From UBA10649 sp963842725 (GTDB lineage: Bacteria > Actinomycetota > Actinomycetes > S36-B12), in NCBI GenBank assembly GCA_963842725.1, contig CAWJHN010000003.1, positions 372,001-436,000 on the forward strand: a DNA stretch of 64,000 bases. The letters run 5' to 3'. Positions 25,341 to 33,692 of this stretch are shown here, piece by piece (positions within the stretch are counted from its first letter, which is position 1; each line of letters opens with the position of its first letter). The position numbers and the translations under genes are program-made. The notes beneath the pieces are model-generated. The model saw only the letters and a program-made list of their open reading frames with translations. It did not search any database and had not been told where the DNA came from.

Positions 25341-26384
25341 GTGGCAACCGTTGAACTGATCGGCATCCGGAAGGCATTCGGGCCTTCGGTCGCGCTGGAG
25401 GACTTCAGCCTGTCCATCCGGTCCGGCGAGCTCGTCTGCCTGCTGGGACCCAGCGGCTGCGGCAAGACCACCGCCCTGCGCATCCTCGCGGGCTTCGAGC
25501 GCCCCGACGCCGGCTCGGTGATCGTCGAGGGACGCGACCTGTCGAACGATCCCCCCGAGAAGCGCCAGTTCGGCATGGTCTTCCAGGACTACAGCCTGTT
25601 CCCGAACATGACCGCCCGGCAGAACATCGACTTCGGCCTCAAGGTCCAGAAGCGGACCGCTGCCGAGCGGGCCACGATCATCGATCGCATGATCGCGGTG
25701 ACGGCGCTCGAGCCGCACGCCGACAAGTACCCGCACCAGATGTCGGGGGGCCAGAAGCAGCGCGTCGCACTGGCCCGCGCGATCGCGACGTCCCCGAAGG
25801 TCCTCCTCCTCGACGAGCCGCTGTCGGCCCTCGATGCCAAGGTCCGCGAGACGCTGCGCGACGAGATCCGTCGCCTGCAGCTCGAGATCGGCGTCACCAC
25901 GGTGTTCGTCACTCACGATCAGCACGAGGCGCTCGCCATCGCCGACCGGGTCGGGGTCATGAGCAACGGCCGACTCGAGCAGCTCGCGCCGCCTCAGGAG
26001 CTGTACGAGAACCCGGCGAACGAGTTCGTGGCCAGCTTCATCGGCACCGTCAACAAGCTTCCCGCCATCGGCCTGGCCGACGGCCGTTGGCAGGTCCTCG
26101 GGCGATCGGTCCCCGCGAACGTGCCGGGCACGTCGGGAGCGGGCGACACGGCGGCGGTGCGGCCCGAGCAGGTGGCGGTCGACGTGGCCGACGACGGGAC
26201 GGCCGTCATCGTGTCGGTCTCGTTCCTCGGCCCCATGACCCGCGTGATCGTTCAGGACGACGTCCTCGGTCGGGTGGTGGCCGACATCATCAGCGCAGAC
26301 GCGACCGGATTGGCGCCGAGCCAGCGGGTGCGGCTTCGCCTGCGCGACGATGTGGTCGAGGCCGTTCTCATCGGCGAGTCGTGA
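25341..26384 (+). CDS. ABC transporter ATP-binding protein (PotA-like)
   Basis: The 347-residue ATPase has Walker A GPSGCGKTT, signature MSGGQKQRVALARAI, Walker B VLLLDEPLSALD and the H-loop VTHDQHEA. A C-terminal TOBE-type regulatory domain follows (about 240-345). It energises import by the two upstream permeases. The start is GTG at 25341 after TAGGAGAG. The TGA overlaps the GTG of the phosphoesterase gene, tying the enzyme tightly to the transporter. Confidence 0.92.
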   Translation: MATVELIGIRKAFGPSVALEDFSLSIRSGELVCLLGPSGCGKTTALRILAGFERPDAGSVIVEGRDLSNDPPEKRQFGMVFQDYSLFPNMTARQNIDFGLKVQKRTAAERATIIDRMIAVTALEPHADKYPHQMSGGQKQRVALARAIATSPKVLLLDEPLSALDAKVRETLRDEIRRLQLEIGVTTVFVTHDQHEALAIADRVGVMSNGRLEQLAPPQELYENPANEFVASFIGTVNKLPAIGLADGRWQVLGRSVPANVPGTSGAGDTAAVRPEQVAVDVADDGTAVIVSVSFLGPMTRVIVQDDVLGRVVADIISADATGLAPSQRVRLRLRDDVVEAVLIGES

Positions 26385-27958
26385 GCCACGTGCCCCTCGG
26401 GTCGTCCCAACCCCTGACGACGCATGTCACGATCGAGCGTGGCGAGGTCGGTCCGGGCGGCTGGCGCGAACTGCGGACCGGTCCTGCGGAACGGCACCTC
26501 GAAGCGATCCCCTCGGGCGACGTGATCGGCTGCCTGTGGCACCTCTCGGACACGCACCTGTGCGACGCGGAGTCGCCCGCGCGCATCGAGTACCTCGACC
26601 GGTACAGCGATCCGGACTCGAGGTACCGGGACGAGCTCGGCGACATCGGCACCTATCGGCCGCAGGAATCCCTCACCGTGCAGGTCGCCGTCGCGATGCT
26701 CCACGTGGTGAACGCCGTCCGGCACGGGCCCACGACGGGCGCGCCCATCGAGGCCGTCCTCATCACCGGCGACCTCACCGACAACGCGCAGCGCAACGAG
26801 CTCGCCTGGTTCCAGACGGTCGTCGAAGGTGGGGTCGTGTCGCCGCGCAGCGGTGACGCCAGCGCCAGTTCATGGGTGGGCGCAACGGACGCCGAGACGT
26901 GGGACGAGCGCTACTGGCACCCCGACGGACCGCCGCCGGGCGTCGAACCGGACCGGCCGACTCGGCTGTTCGGGTACCCGACGATCCCGGGGCTGGTCGA
27001 TGCGTCGCGTGCCGACCTGACGTCGCCGGGCCTGGACCTGCCGTGGATCAGCGTGTTCGGCAACCACGACGGGCTCCTGCAGGGCACCGTCGCGCCCGAC
27101 GAGGCGCTGTCCGCGCTCGCGGTGGGGGATGCCCGGATCACCGGGCTGCCGGCGGGCGCCTCACCGCTGTTGACGGCGGAGGCCATCGCCGCGGTCGGGC
27201 CGGCCCGGTACTTCCATGACGAGTCGTCGCCTCGGGTCGAGATCGTGGCCGACGCGGGGCGCGACTTCCTGGCGCCCGGCGAGTTCGCGGCGGCCACGAG
27301 GCAGGGTGAATCGGCCGACGGCGAGGCCAACTACTTCGTCACCGACGCGGGGGCGCTGCGGATCATCTCGCTCGACACCGTGAACCCGCACGGGGGCTGG
27401 CAGGGGTCGCTGGGCGCGGAGCAGTTCGCGTGGCTGCTCCAGCAGCTCGACGAGGCGGGAGACCGGTACGTCGTCATCGCGTCCCATCACCCGAGCCCCA
27501 CGCTGACCAACGACTACCGGCCCGCGGGAGCGGAGCCCCGGGTCCTCGGGCCGCAGGTGCTGGCGGCCCTGCTCTCCCATCGGGGCGTCATCGCCTGGAT
27601 CGCCGGACACGTCCACTTCCACGCGGCGTTGCACCATGGCGACGCCGAGCGCGGATTCTGGGAGATCACGTCGGCGTCCTTGATCGACTGGCCGCAGCAG
27701 GGCCGCATCCTGGAGTTCGTGCGGGTCGTCGACCGGGGGCGGCCGGAGATCGCGCTCATCAGCACCGTGGTCGACCATGCGGCCCCCGCGGAGTGGAATG
27801 CCCGCGAGCTCGACGACCCTGTCAATCTCGCCGCGATCTCACGGTCGCTGGCGGCAAACGACTATCGGATCCGGGAGCACTCGCTGCGCGGCCTGCGACT
27901 GGACTCGTCGCCCGAGGTGCGCAACGTTGTCTGGCGGACGCCGGACCCCCTCCCCTGA
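26381..27958 (+). CDS. Cytosolic metallophosphoesterase (PPA1498/TIGR03767-like) coupled to an ABC importer
   Basis: The 525-residue protein has all five calcineurin-type metal motifs: LWHLSDTHL, VLITGDLTDN, SVFGNHDG, VIASHHPSP and AWIAGHVHFHA. Long inserts between motifs II and III match the PPA1498 family. Most members of that family carry a Tat signal; this one begins VSHVPLGSSQPLTTHVTIER and has none, so it should act in the cytosol. It is the last gene of the importer operon, starting at a GTG that overlaps the ATPase stop, and may hydrolyse the imported phospho-compound. A very long hairpin follows. Confidence 0.8.
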   Translation: MSHVPLGSSQPLTTHVTIERGEVGPGGWRELRTGPAERHLEAIPSGDVIGCLWHLSDTHLCDAESPARIEYLDRYSDPDSRYRDELGDIGTYRPQESLTVQVAVAMLHVVNAVRHGPTTGAPIEAVLITGDLTDNAQRNELAWFQTVVEGGVVSPRSGDASASSWVGATDAETWDERYWHPDGPPPGVEPDRPTRLFGYPTIPGLVDASRADLTSPGLDLPWISVFGNHDGLLQGTVAPDEALSALAVGDARITGLPAGASPLLTAEAIAAVGPARYFHDESSPRVEIVADAGRDFLAPGEFAAATRQGESADGEANYFVTDAGALRIISLDTVNPHGGWQGSLGAEQFAWLLQQLDEAGDRYVVIASHHPSPTLTNDYRPAGAEPRVLGPQVLAALLSHRGVIAWIAGHVHFHAALHHGDAERGFWEITSASLIDWPQQGRILEFVRVVDRGRPEIALISTVVDHAAPAEWNARELDDPVNLAAISRSLAANDYRIREHSLRGLRLDSSPEVRNVVWRTPDPLP

Positions 27959-28034
27959 CCGCCGAGGCGACTCAGGTGGTCGCGAAACAAGGGTCTGGGG
28001 GTCTGTTTCGCGACCACCTGGGTCGCCTCGGCGG
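27959..28034. terminator. 31-bp near-perfect bidirectional hairpin
   Basis: Arms 27959-27989 and 28004-28034 pair over 31 bases with a single T-G position and enclose a 14-base G-rich loop. It fills the gap between the convergent phosphoesterase and rhodanese genes, starting at the base after the TGA. The inner arm ends (GCGAAACA and TGTTTCGC) give A and T runs in both directions. It is longer than a normal intrinsic terminator. Confidence 0.75.
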
Positions 28035-28041
28035 GGGTGGG

Positions 28042-28494
28042 TCAGCCGACGGTCGGGTATCCCGCGTCGAGCCAGCCGTTGATGCCGGTCGACAGTTCGT
28101 AGATCCCGTTGATGCCGACTCCGCTCATCTCGGCGACCGCGGTCTGCGACCGATTGCCACTGCGGCAGTACACGGCGTAGGTGCCGGCCGGGTCGAGGCC
28201 AGCGATCTGGCTGGCGAAGTCGGGACCCTCGACGTTGTAGTTGACGGCTCCATCGATGTGACCCGCGTCGAACTCCTCAGGTGTGCGGACGTCGACGATG
28301 GTCACGCCCGGCGTGGCCACCACATCGGCGAACGCGGCCGCGTCGACGCGCTGGGGCGACGTCGGGGCGGCCGCCGCGGCGCTCGCGGCAGGAGCAGCCC
28401 CGTCGGCAGGGGCAGTCGCGTCGCTCGAGGAGCAGCCGGCCAGGGCGAAGACGGCGAGGGCAGCAGCGCTCAGGGCAACAAGTCGGTTTCTCAT
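28042..28494 (-). CDS. Rhodanese-domain lipoprotein
   Basis: The 150-residue lipoprotein has a signal with lipobox ALAGC, a short Ala/Pro tether and a single rhodanese domain. The domain has TIVDVRTPEEFDAGHIDGA and the active-site loop YCRSGNRSQTA, whose Cys would carry the persulfide. It acts on the outer face of the membrane, probably in sulfane-sulfur transfer or detoxification. A CsoR/CstR-like operator directly abuts the ATG, in line with persulfide or copper control. The transcript is probably leaderless or nearly so. Confidence 0.88.
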   Translation of the reverse strand: MRNRLVALSAAALAVFALAGCSSSDATAPADGAAPAASAAAAAPTSPQRVDAAAFADVVATPGVTIVDVRTPEEFDAGHIDGAVNYNVEGPDFASQIAGLDPAGTYAVYCRSGNRSQTAVAEMSGVGINGIYELSTGINGWLDAGYPTVG

Positions 28495-28508
28495 ACCCCC
28501 TAGGGTAT
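28493..28508 (-). promoter_or_regulatory. CsoR/CstR-like operator at the rhodanese start
   Basis: ATACCCCCTAGGGTAT is an inverted repeat ATACCC-N4-GGGTAT, the type bound by CsoR-family repressors including the persulfide sensor CstR. It runs up to the start codon, and TATACC just upstream could be the -10. A bound repressor would block initiation. No csoR-family gene is in the window. Confidence 0.65.
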
Positions 28509-28633
28509 ACCACCCTCAGACGTACCCGCCCCCCAGTCACCCCTGTCGAGAGGTGAGACGTCGGGGTGGATGCGGCCGGGGAGGCCCCGACAACTCCCCA
28601 CTCGCGCATGCGCTGGGGGTGCGGGGCTCGGGT

Positions 28634-30667
28634 TCAGGGGTTGGGGGTGCGGGTGTCGCGGCGGGCCATCGCGGCCAGGCGCTCGTTGTACGCGCGCAAC
28701 TCGGCATCGTTGTCGCGATCGGCTTGCCGGTCGTTGCGGGTGGCCTCGCGGTCGTCGCTGCGCGACCACTGGACGGCGATCACGATCAGGACGATCAGGC
28801 TCGGAATCTCGGACAGCCCCCAGGCGACCTGTCCGCCGTTGATGGTGTCGCGGAGTGGGTCGGTGACCCACTCCGGACGGACGATCCCGTACCACTCCGC
28901 GGCCATCGGCTGGGTGTCCATCATCAGGGCCACTGCGAAGAAGCCGTGGACCGAAAGGGCGAGGAGCAGGAGGAGCAGCCGTCCCCAGTAGGGCAGTGGC
29001 TTCGGTCGCGGATCTATGCCGATGAGCACCCAGTAGAACAGGTACCCCGACAGGATGAAGTGCAGTTGCATGGCCACGTGTCCGACGTGACTGCCCATAA
29101 GCCAGCCGAACAGCGGGGTCATGTACAGGCCGTAGAGCCCGATCACGTAGATGAAGAAGACGTAGAACGGATTGGTCAGCAGCCGCGTGATCCAGCTGTG
29201 CAGGAACCAGACAAGCCACTCCCTCGGCCCCCGTTCGTTGCCGCGCGCCGGGCGCAGAGCGCGAAGCGCGAGGGTCGCAGGGGCGCCCATGACCAGGAAG
29301 ATCGGTCCGAGCATCGTGAGCGTCATGTGCTGGAACATGTGCAGGCCGACCGACACCTGGGCGTAGACCGAGATCCCTGCATTCGTGCACCAGATGACGA
29401 CGATGAGCCCGAGCAGCCACGACACGGTGCGCAGCCAGGGCCAGTAGTCGCCGCGCCGCACGAGACGTACGACCCCGGCGATGTACAGCGCGCCGGCCAG
29501 GATCGAACCGGTGAAGAACAGGGGGTCCAGGCGGAATCCGAGGCCGACCGAGGCCGCCGTCGGCGGTGGTGGATACGGGAAGCCCAGAAGGCTCTCGCCG
29601 AGGGTGGGCAGCAGAACCTCGATCCTGGGTGTCGGGCTCAGGGCGAGCGCGACGCCAAGGCCGAGCGCAACCGCCATGACGAGGAGTTCAAGGCCGGCGA
29701 CCCGTGCGAACGCGGCGGCCCGCGACGCGTTGCCGAGCGTGGCGATGATGCGTCGCCGAATGATCCAGCCGAGGCAGCCCAGGCCGACGATCAGCAGGGT
29801 CTTCATGAGCAGCACCTGCCCGTACCCGGTGGTCACCAGTTGCGCGGGCGTGTCCAGGCGCGTGTACGCGTTGGCCGCGCCACTGGCGGCGAGCAGGATG
29901 ATCGCGACGAGGGCGAGGGTCGAGAAGCGCTGTGCCGGGCGGGCCATGGGCAGGTCGCGGCGAACGGCATGAGCGACGAGGCCCATCAGGCCGCCCATCC
30001 AGACCACGGCGGCGACGACGTGCGCGACGCCCGCGGAGATTGCCAGCGCGTGGTCGCCCAGCCCGGAGCTGTGACCGGCGAGCGCCGGCAGCGCGGACGC
30101 GGCGACGGCGATGATCAGCCAGGCAGCGGCTGCACCGGTGGTCGATGTCAGCACGGCACCGACGCAGACGACGACCGCGAGGATCGCCATGAACAGCAGC
30201 GCCCGCGTCGTCGGGATGTCGTTGGAGTAGGTGGAGACGATGTCGGGAGACGCGGCCGCGGACAGGCTCAGGCCGAGCACGGTCGCCAGTTCGAAGAGCA
30301 GTTGGACGAGTGCCAACGCCGCCCAGATCGCGGCGGCCGTGGCAGCGCGGACCAGGTCCACCCGTCCGGTTCGCGAGACGATCCCGTCCTTGCCGGAGGG
30401 GTCAAGCAGCGTTGCGGCGATCAGCCATCCGATGGTCGCAACCGCCGCCACATCCGTCAGGACACGCAGCACCGGCGTGCCCCAGCCGACGAGCGGGCCG
30501 GGATCGGGCAGGCCGGGAAGCGCGGTCTGGTACGAGCCCCCCGCCAGCACCAGGCCGAAGACCGCGGCGACCACGGCCACCGCGACGAGGGCCATGCCGA
30601 CCAGCCACAGGGGGCCGCTGCCGACGCGGCCGGCCGGGCGAGACGTGGTGGTGGTCGTCGAAGTCAT
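28634..30667 (-). CDS. CopD-CtaG fusion: copper import/cytochrome oxidase assembly membrane protein
   Basis: The 677-residue polytopic protein has an N-terminal CopD-like half (to about residue 340, with SGLGDHALAISAGVAHVVAA) and a C-terminal caa3-type CtaG half (from about 380). The second half includes GLHMFQHMTLTMLGP and VAMQLHFILSGYLFYW with conserved His/Met residues. The family handles copper delivery across the membrane for cytochrome oxidase. The ATG at 30667 overlaps the stop of the CopC gene. A hydrophilic tail of about 45 residues, rich in Arg and Asp, ends the protein. Confidence 0.88.
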   Translation of the reverse strand: MTSTTTTTSRPAGRVGSGPLWLVGMALVAVAVVAAVFGLVLAGGSYQTALPGLPDPGPLVGWGTPVLRVLTDVAAVATIGWLIAATLLDPSGKDGIVSRTGRVDLVRAATAAAIWAALALVQLLFELATVLGLSLSAAASPDIVSTYSNDIPTTRALLFMAILAVVVCVGAVLTSTTGAAAAWLIIAVAASALPALAGHSSGLGDHALAISAGVAHVVAAVVWMGGLMGLVAHAVRRDLPMARPAQRFSTLALVAIILLAASGAANAYTRLDTPAQLVTTGYGQVLLMKTLLIVGLGCLGWIIRRRIIATLGNASRAAAFARVAGLELLVMAVALGLGVALALSPTPRIEVLLPTLGESLLGFPYPPPPTAASVGLGFRLDPLFFTGSILAGALYIAGVVRLVRRGDYWPWLRTVSWLLGLIVVIWCTNAGISVYAQVSVGLHMFQHMTLTMLGPIFLVMGAPATLALRALRPARGNERGPREWLVWFLHSWITRLLTNPFYVFFIYVIGLYGLYMTPLFGWLMGSHVGHVAMQLHFILSGYLFYWVLIGIDPRPKPLPYWGRLLLLLLALSVHGFFAVALMMDTQPMAAEWYGIVRPEWVTDPLRDTINGGQVAWGLSEIPSLIVLIVIAVQWSRSDDREATRNDRQADRDNDAELRAYNERLAAMARRDTRTPNP

Positions 30668-31200
30668 GTCCGTCGGCGGATGACGTAGCCGCCGGCGGCG
30701 ACACCGATCAGCACGATTCCGACCGCGACCCAGACGCCGGCATTGGAGTTCGAGGAGCCCTCGGGCGTGTCGGCCTCGGCCTCGGGCGTCGCCCCCGCGG
30801 TCGCCGCTGCCGGGAGCGAGGGAGCCGGGCTCGTGTCGCCCGGATACGAGAACGCGACGGAGCCGGTGACCGGGTGCCCGTCGAGCGAGACCACGCGGTA
30901 GTTGATCGTGTACGCGTCGCCGGCCAGGCCGTCGGGCCACGGGGCGGTCAGCGTCGTCTCGTCGAGCATCGGCGCCACCCGGAACAGGGCGCCCGACGAG
31001 TCCGTCAGCGTGACCGTGACCGTATCGGCGAGCAGTTCCTCGCTGAACCTGAGGACGATCTCGGTGGGTGGCGCGTCGAGCTGCTGGCCGTCCTGCGGCG
31101 TGCTCTCGACGAGCTCGGTGTGCGCCGCAGCCGGTGTCGCGAGCGACACGGGCAGCAGGAACGAGAGGGCCATCAGCAGACCGAGGGTCGCACGCTTCAC
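30664..31200 (-). CDS. copC: CopC-domain membrane-anchored copper-binding protein
   Basis: The 178-residue protein has a signal peptide cleaved before AHTELVESTPQDG. That leaves an N-terminal His, the expected first ligand of the Cu(II) site, with a second His in DGHPVTGSVAF. An Ala/Glu-rich linker and one C-terminal helix (VWVAVGIVLIGVAAGGYVI) anchor it. It probably passes copper to the CopD-CtaG protein, whose start it overlaps by four bases. GTG start at 31200, 34 bases after the acyl-CoA dehydrogenase gene. Confidence 0.88.
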   Translation of the reverse strand: MKRATLGLLMALSFLLPVSLATPAAAHTELVESTPQDGQQLDAPPTEIVLRFSEELLADTVTVTLTDSSGALFRVAPMLDETTLTAPWPDGLAGDAYTINYRVVSLDGHPVTGSVAFSYPGDTSPAPSLPAAATAGATPEAEADTPEGSSNSNAGVWVAVGIVLIGVAAGGYVIRRRT

Positions 31201-31234
31201 GACGTGAGCGTACGACCCTCGGGTGTGCGTGGGA

Positions 31235-33070
31235 CTAGAAGGCCTCTTCCGGCAGGTCCATCAGGTCGAGCGTCGTCGCCTCGGCGACGGCCCGCTCGGC
31301 TGCCAGCAGCGGCAGCCGGTTGCGGGCGAACCACCGAGCCGTCTCGATCTTGCCCGAATAGAAGACGCGATCGCGCTCGGAGGGAGAGGCCTCCAGCGCC
31401 GCGGCACTGACCTCCGCCTGGCGCATCAGCAGCCAGCCGATGATGAGGTCGCCGGTGGCCATGAGCAGTCGGGTCGTGTTGAGGCCGACCTTGTAGATCT
31501 CCCGGCTGTCCTGCTGCGACGCCATCGCCCACTGGCCCAGGACGCCGACGATGCCCTGTACGTCCTCGAGCGCCTTGCCCAGCAGTTCGCGCTCCGCGGC
31601 GAGCTGGCCGGACCCCTCGTCGCCCTTGACCGTCTCGGTGATCTGCGCCGCCAGGAAGAAGATGGCCTTGAACTGGTCGCGGATCATCTTGCGGAAGAAG
31701 AAGTCCAGGCCCTGGATCGCCGTCGTGCCCTCGTACAGGGTGTCGATCTTGGCGTCTCGGATGTACTGCTCGATCGGGTAGTCCTGCAGGAAGCCGGAGC
31801 CGCCGTACGTCTGGAGGGCGACGGCGAGCATCTCGTAGGAACGCTCGGACCCGACGCCCTTGACCACGGGCAGCAGCAGGTCGTTCATGCGCTCGGCCAT
31901 GTCGAGGTCGACGTCGGTGTCGCCGGCCTCGGCCATCTCGATGAGGTCCTGCCAGTAGGCGGTGTAGGCGATGAGGGCCCGCATGCCTTCGGCATAGGAC
32001 TTCTGCAGCATCAGGCTGCGGCGCACGTCCGGGTGATGCGTGATCGTTACGCGGGGTGCCGCCTTGTCGGTCATCTGGGTCAGGTCGGCGCCCTGCACCC
32101 GCGTCTTGGCGTAGTCGAGCGCGTTGAGGTAGCCGGTCGAGAGGGTGGCGATCGCCTTCGTGCCGACCATCATTCGCGCGTACTCGATCACCTTGAACAT
32201 CTGGGCGATGCCGTCGTGCACGTCGCCGACCAGCCACCCGATGGCGGGCTCCTTCTCACCGAAGGTGAGCTCGCAGGTCGTGGAGACCTTCAGGCCCATC
32301 TTCTTCTCGACGTTCGTTGCGTAGACGCCGTTGCGGCCGCCGATCGCGCCCGTCTCGAGGTCGACGAAGAACTTCGGCACGACGAAGAGCGAGAGCCCCT
32401 TGGTGCCAGGGCCGGCGCCGTCCGGACGCGCGAGAACGAGGTGCACGATGTTGTCGCTCATGTCGTGCTCGCCGGACGTGATGAAGCGCTTGACGCCCTC
32501 GATGCGCCAGGTGCCGTCGCCGTTGTCGAAGGCCTTCGCGCGGCCTGCACCGACATCGGAGCCCGCGTCGGGCTCGGTGAGCACCATCGTCGCGCCCCAG
32601 CGCTTCTCGATGATCAGCTCGGCCCAGCGCTTCTGGTCGGCGTTTCCGAGGTGGTCGAGGATGGACGCGAATCCGGGGCCGGACATGAACATGAAGGCGG
32701 CGGGGTTCGCGCCCAGCATCATCTCGCTGGCCGCCCAGCGCAGTGAGGGCGGCGCACCCGTGCCGCCGAGGTGCTCGGGCAGGTCGAGGCGCCACCACTC
32801 GGAGTCCATCAGCGCCTCATACGACTTCTTGAAGCCCTCCGGCATGGTCACGCTCTTGGTCGCCGGGTCGTAGACCGGTGGATTGCGGTCCCCGTCGGCG
32901 AACGGCTCGGCCAGCGGTCCGGTCGATAGCCGCTCGACCTCGCGCAGGATGTCCCGCGCGGTCTCGGGGTCCATCTCGTGGTACGGGCCGATGCCCAGTC
33001 GGTCACCCGCTCCGAAGACCTCGAAGAGGTTGAACTCGAGGTCGCGCAGGTTGCTCTTGTAATGGGACAT
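31235..33070 (-). CDS. FadE5-like acyl-CoA dehydrogenase
   Basis: The 611-residue FAD enzyme belongs to the long acyl-CoA dehydrogenase subgroup represented by mycobacterial FadE5. It shares the start MSHYKSNLRDLEFNLFEVFG, the flavin motif VLTEPDAGSDVG and FITSGEHDMSDN, and an extended C-terminal helical domain. It catalyses the first step of fatty-acid beta-oxidation with broad chain-length use in relatives. The ATG at 33070 follows an ACCTCC-type ribosome site on the minus strand. Three palindromes upstream indicate repression by a TetR-family-type regulator. Confidence 0.92.
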   Translation of the reverse strand: MSHYKSNLRDLEFNLFEVFGAGDRLGIGPYHEMDPETARDILREVERLSTGPLAEPFADGDRNPPVYDPATKSVTMPEGFKKSYEALMDSEWWRLDLPEHLGGTGAPPSLRWAASEMMLGANPAAFMFMSGPGFASILDHLGNADQKRWAELIIEKRWGATMVLTEPDAGSDVGAGRAKAFDNGDGTWRIEGVKRFITSGEHDMSDNIVHLVLARPDGAGPGTKGLSLFVVPKFFVDLETGAIGGRNGVYATNVEKKMGLKVSTTCELTFGEKEPAIGWLVGDVHDGIAQMFKVIEYARMMVGTKAIATLSTGYLNALDYAKTRVQGADLTQMTDKAAPRVTITHHPDVRRSLMLQKSYAEGMRALIAYTAYWQDLIEMAEAGDTDVDLDMAERMNDLLLPVVKGVGSERSYEMLAVALQTYGGSGFLQDYPIEQYIRDAKIDTLYEGTTAIQGLDFFFRKMIRDQFKAIFFLAAQITETVKGDEGSGQLAAERELLGKALEDVQGIVGVLGQWAMASQQDSREIYKVGLNTTRLLMATGDLIIGWLLMRQAEVSAAALEASPSERDRVFYSGKIETARWFARNRLPLLAAERAVAEATTLDLMDLPEEAF

Positions 33071-33085
33071 GGGTGTACCTCCGTT

Positions 33086-33135
33086 GTTACCGGCCAGTAA
33101 CTCCATGATGCTACCCGCGGGTAACTTGCGCAAGT
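33086..33135 (-). promoter_or_regulatory. Three tandem palindromes upstream of the FadE5-like gene
   Basis: GTTACCGGCCAGTAAC (33086-33101, one mismatched pair), TACCCGCGGGTA (33112-33123, perfect) and ACTTGCGCAAGT (33124-33135, perfect) lie 16-65 bases before the start. The first two share TTAC/GTAA-type ends with a GC-rich core, typical of TetR-family operators. The third abuts the second and has another core (TTGCGCAA), so two regulators may bind. Confidence 0.6.
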
Positions 33136-33203
33136 AGGGGCGCGAGATCGGTTGATGTGCCCTGATGCACACCATCGGACCCGGGAATGAGAACAATGTG
33201 CCC

Positions 33204-33692
33204 ATGAGCTCCCCCTGGTCGGGGTCGAAGACCCCGGTCGGTCCGCCGACCTCCGCCCACCCGACGATCCGGCAGCTGCTCTATGCCGCCGCCGTCACGG
33301 GCACCTGGTCGGGGCTCATCTGCCTGCTCATCTACCTGGTGGCGCTGATCTTCGGAGTGGACTTCTACCTGCTCGCCCCCCGGAGCGACACCGAGGTGCA
33401 CATCCCGTGGATCGCCTTCTTCCTCGTGCCGCTGGTCTTCGCCGTGATCGGCGCGCTGCTCGCCTCGCTGGTGCGCGGCTTCCGGGCCGCCGGCCGGATC
33501 GTGTTCTGGCTCGGCACCCTGATCGCCCTGGGCACGACGGCCGTTCCGCTCACGCAGCCGCCGGGTGTCCCGTGGTCGACCCGGATCCTCCTGGTGGTCA
33601 TGCACATCGTCACCTGGTTCCTCGTCGTGCCCCAGATCGCCCGGATCGTTGGCGACTCCGAACCGGGGGCCAGCGTTGAGCGAACCGAGTAG
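33204..33692 (+). CDS. DUF6069-like small integral membrane protein
   Basis: About 162 residues with four predicted helices: TWSGLICLLIYLVALIFGV, IAFFLVPLVFAVIGALLAS, a third near VFWLGTLIALGTTAV and a fourth near ILLVVMHIVTWFLVVPQI. The layout matches the DUF6069 family of unknown function. The start could also be ATG at 33165 (175 residues); neither has a clear ribosome site. Its end overlaps the TTG start of the UbiA-type gene. Confidence 0.65.
   Translation: MSSPWSGSKTPVGPPTSAHPTIRQLLYAAAVTGTWSGLICLLIYLVALIFGVDFYLLAPRSDTEVHIPWIAFFLVPLVFAVIGALLASLVRGFRAAGRIVFWLGTLIALGTTAVPLTQPPGVPWSTRILLVVMHIVTWFLVVPQIARIVGDSEPGASVERTE

Noticed and set aside
28283..30688. An 801-codon open frame on the plus strand opposite CopD-CtaG
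   Set aside because: It is rich in Arg, Asp, Gln and Gly with no domain, and lies fully antisense to a clear membrane protein; it is a GC-rich shadow frame.
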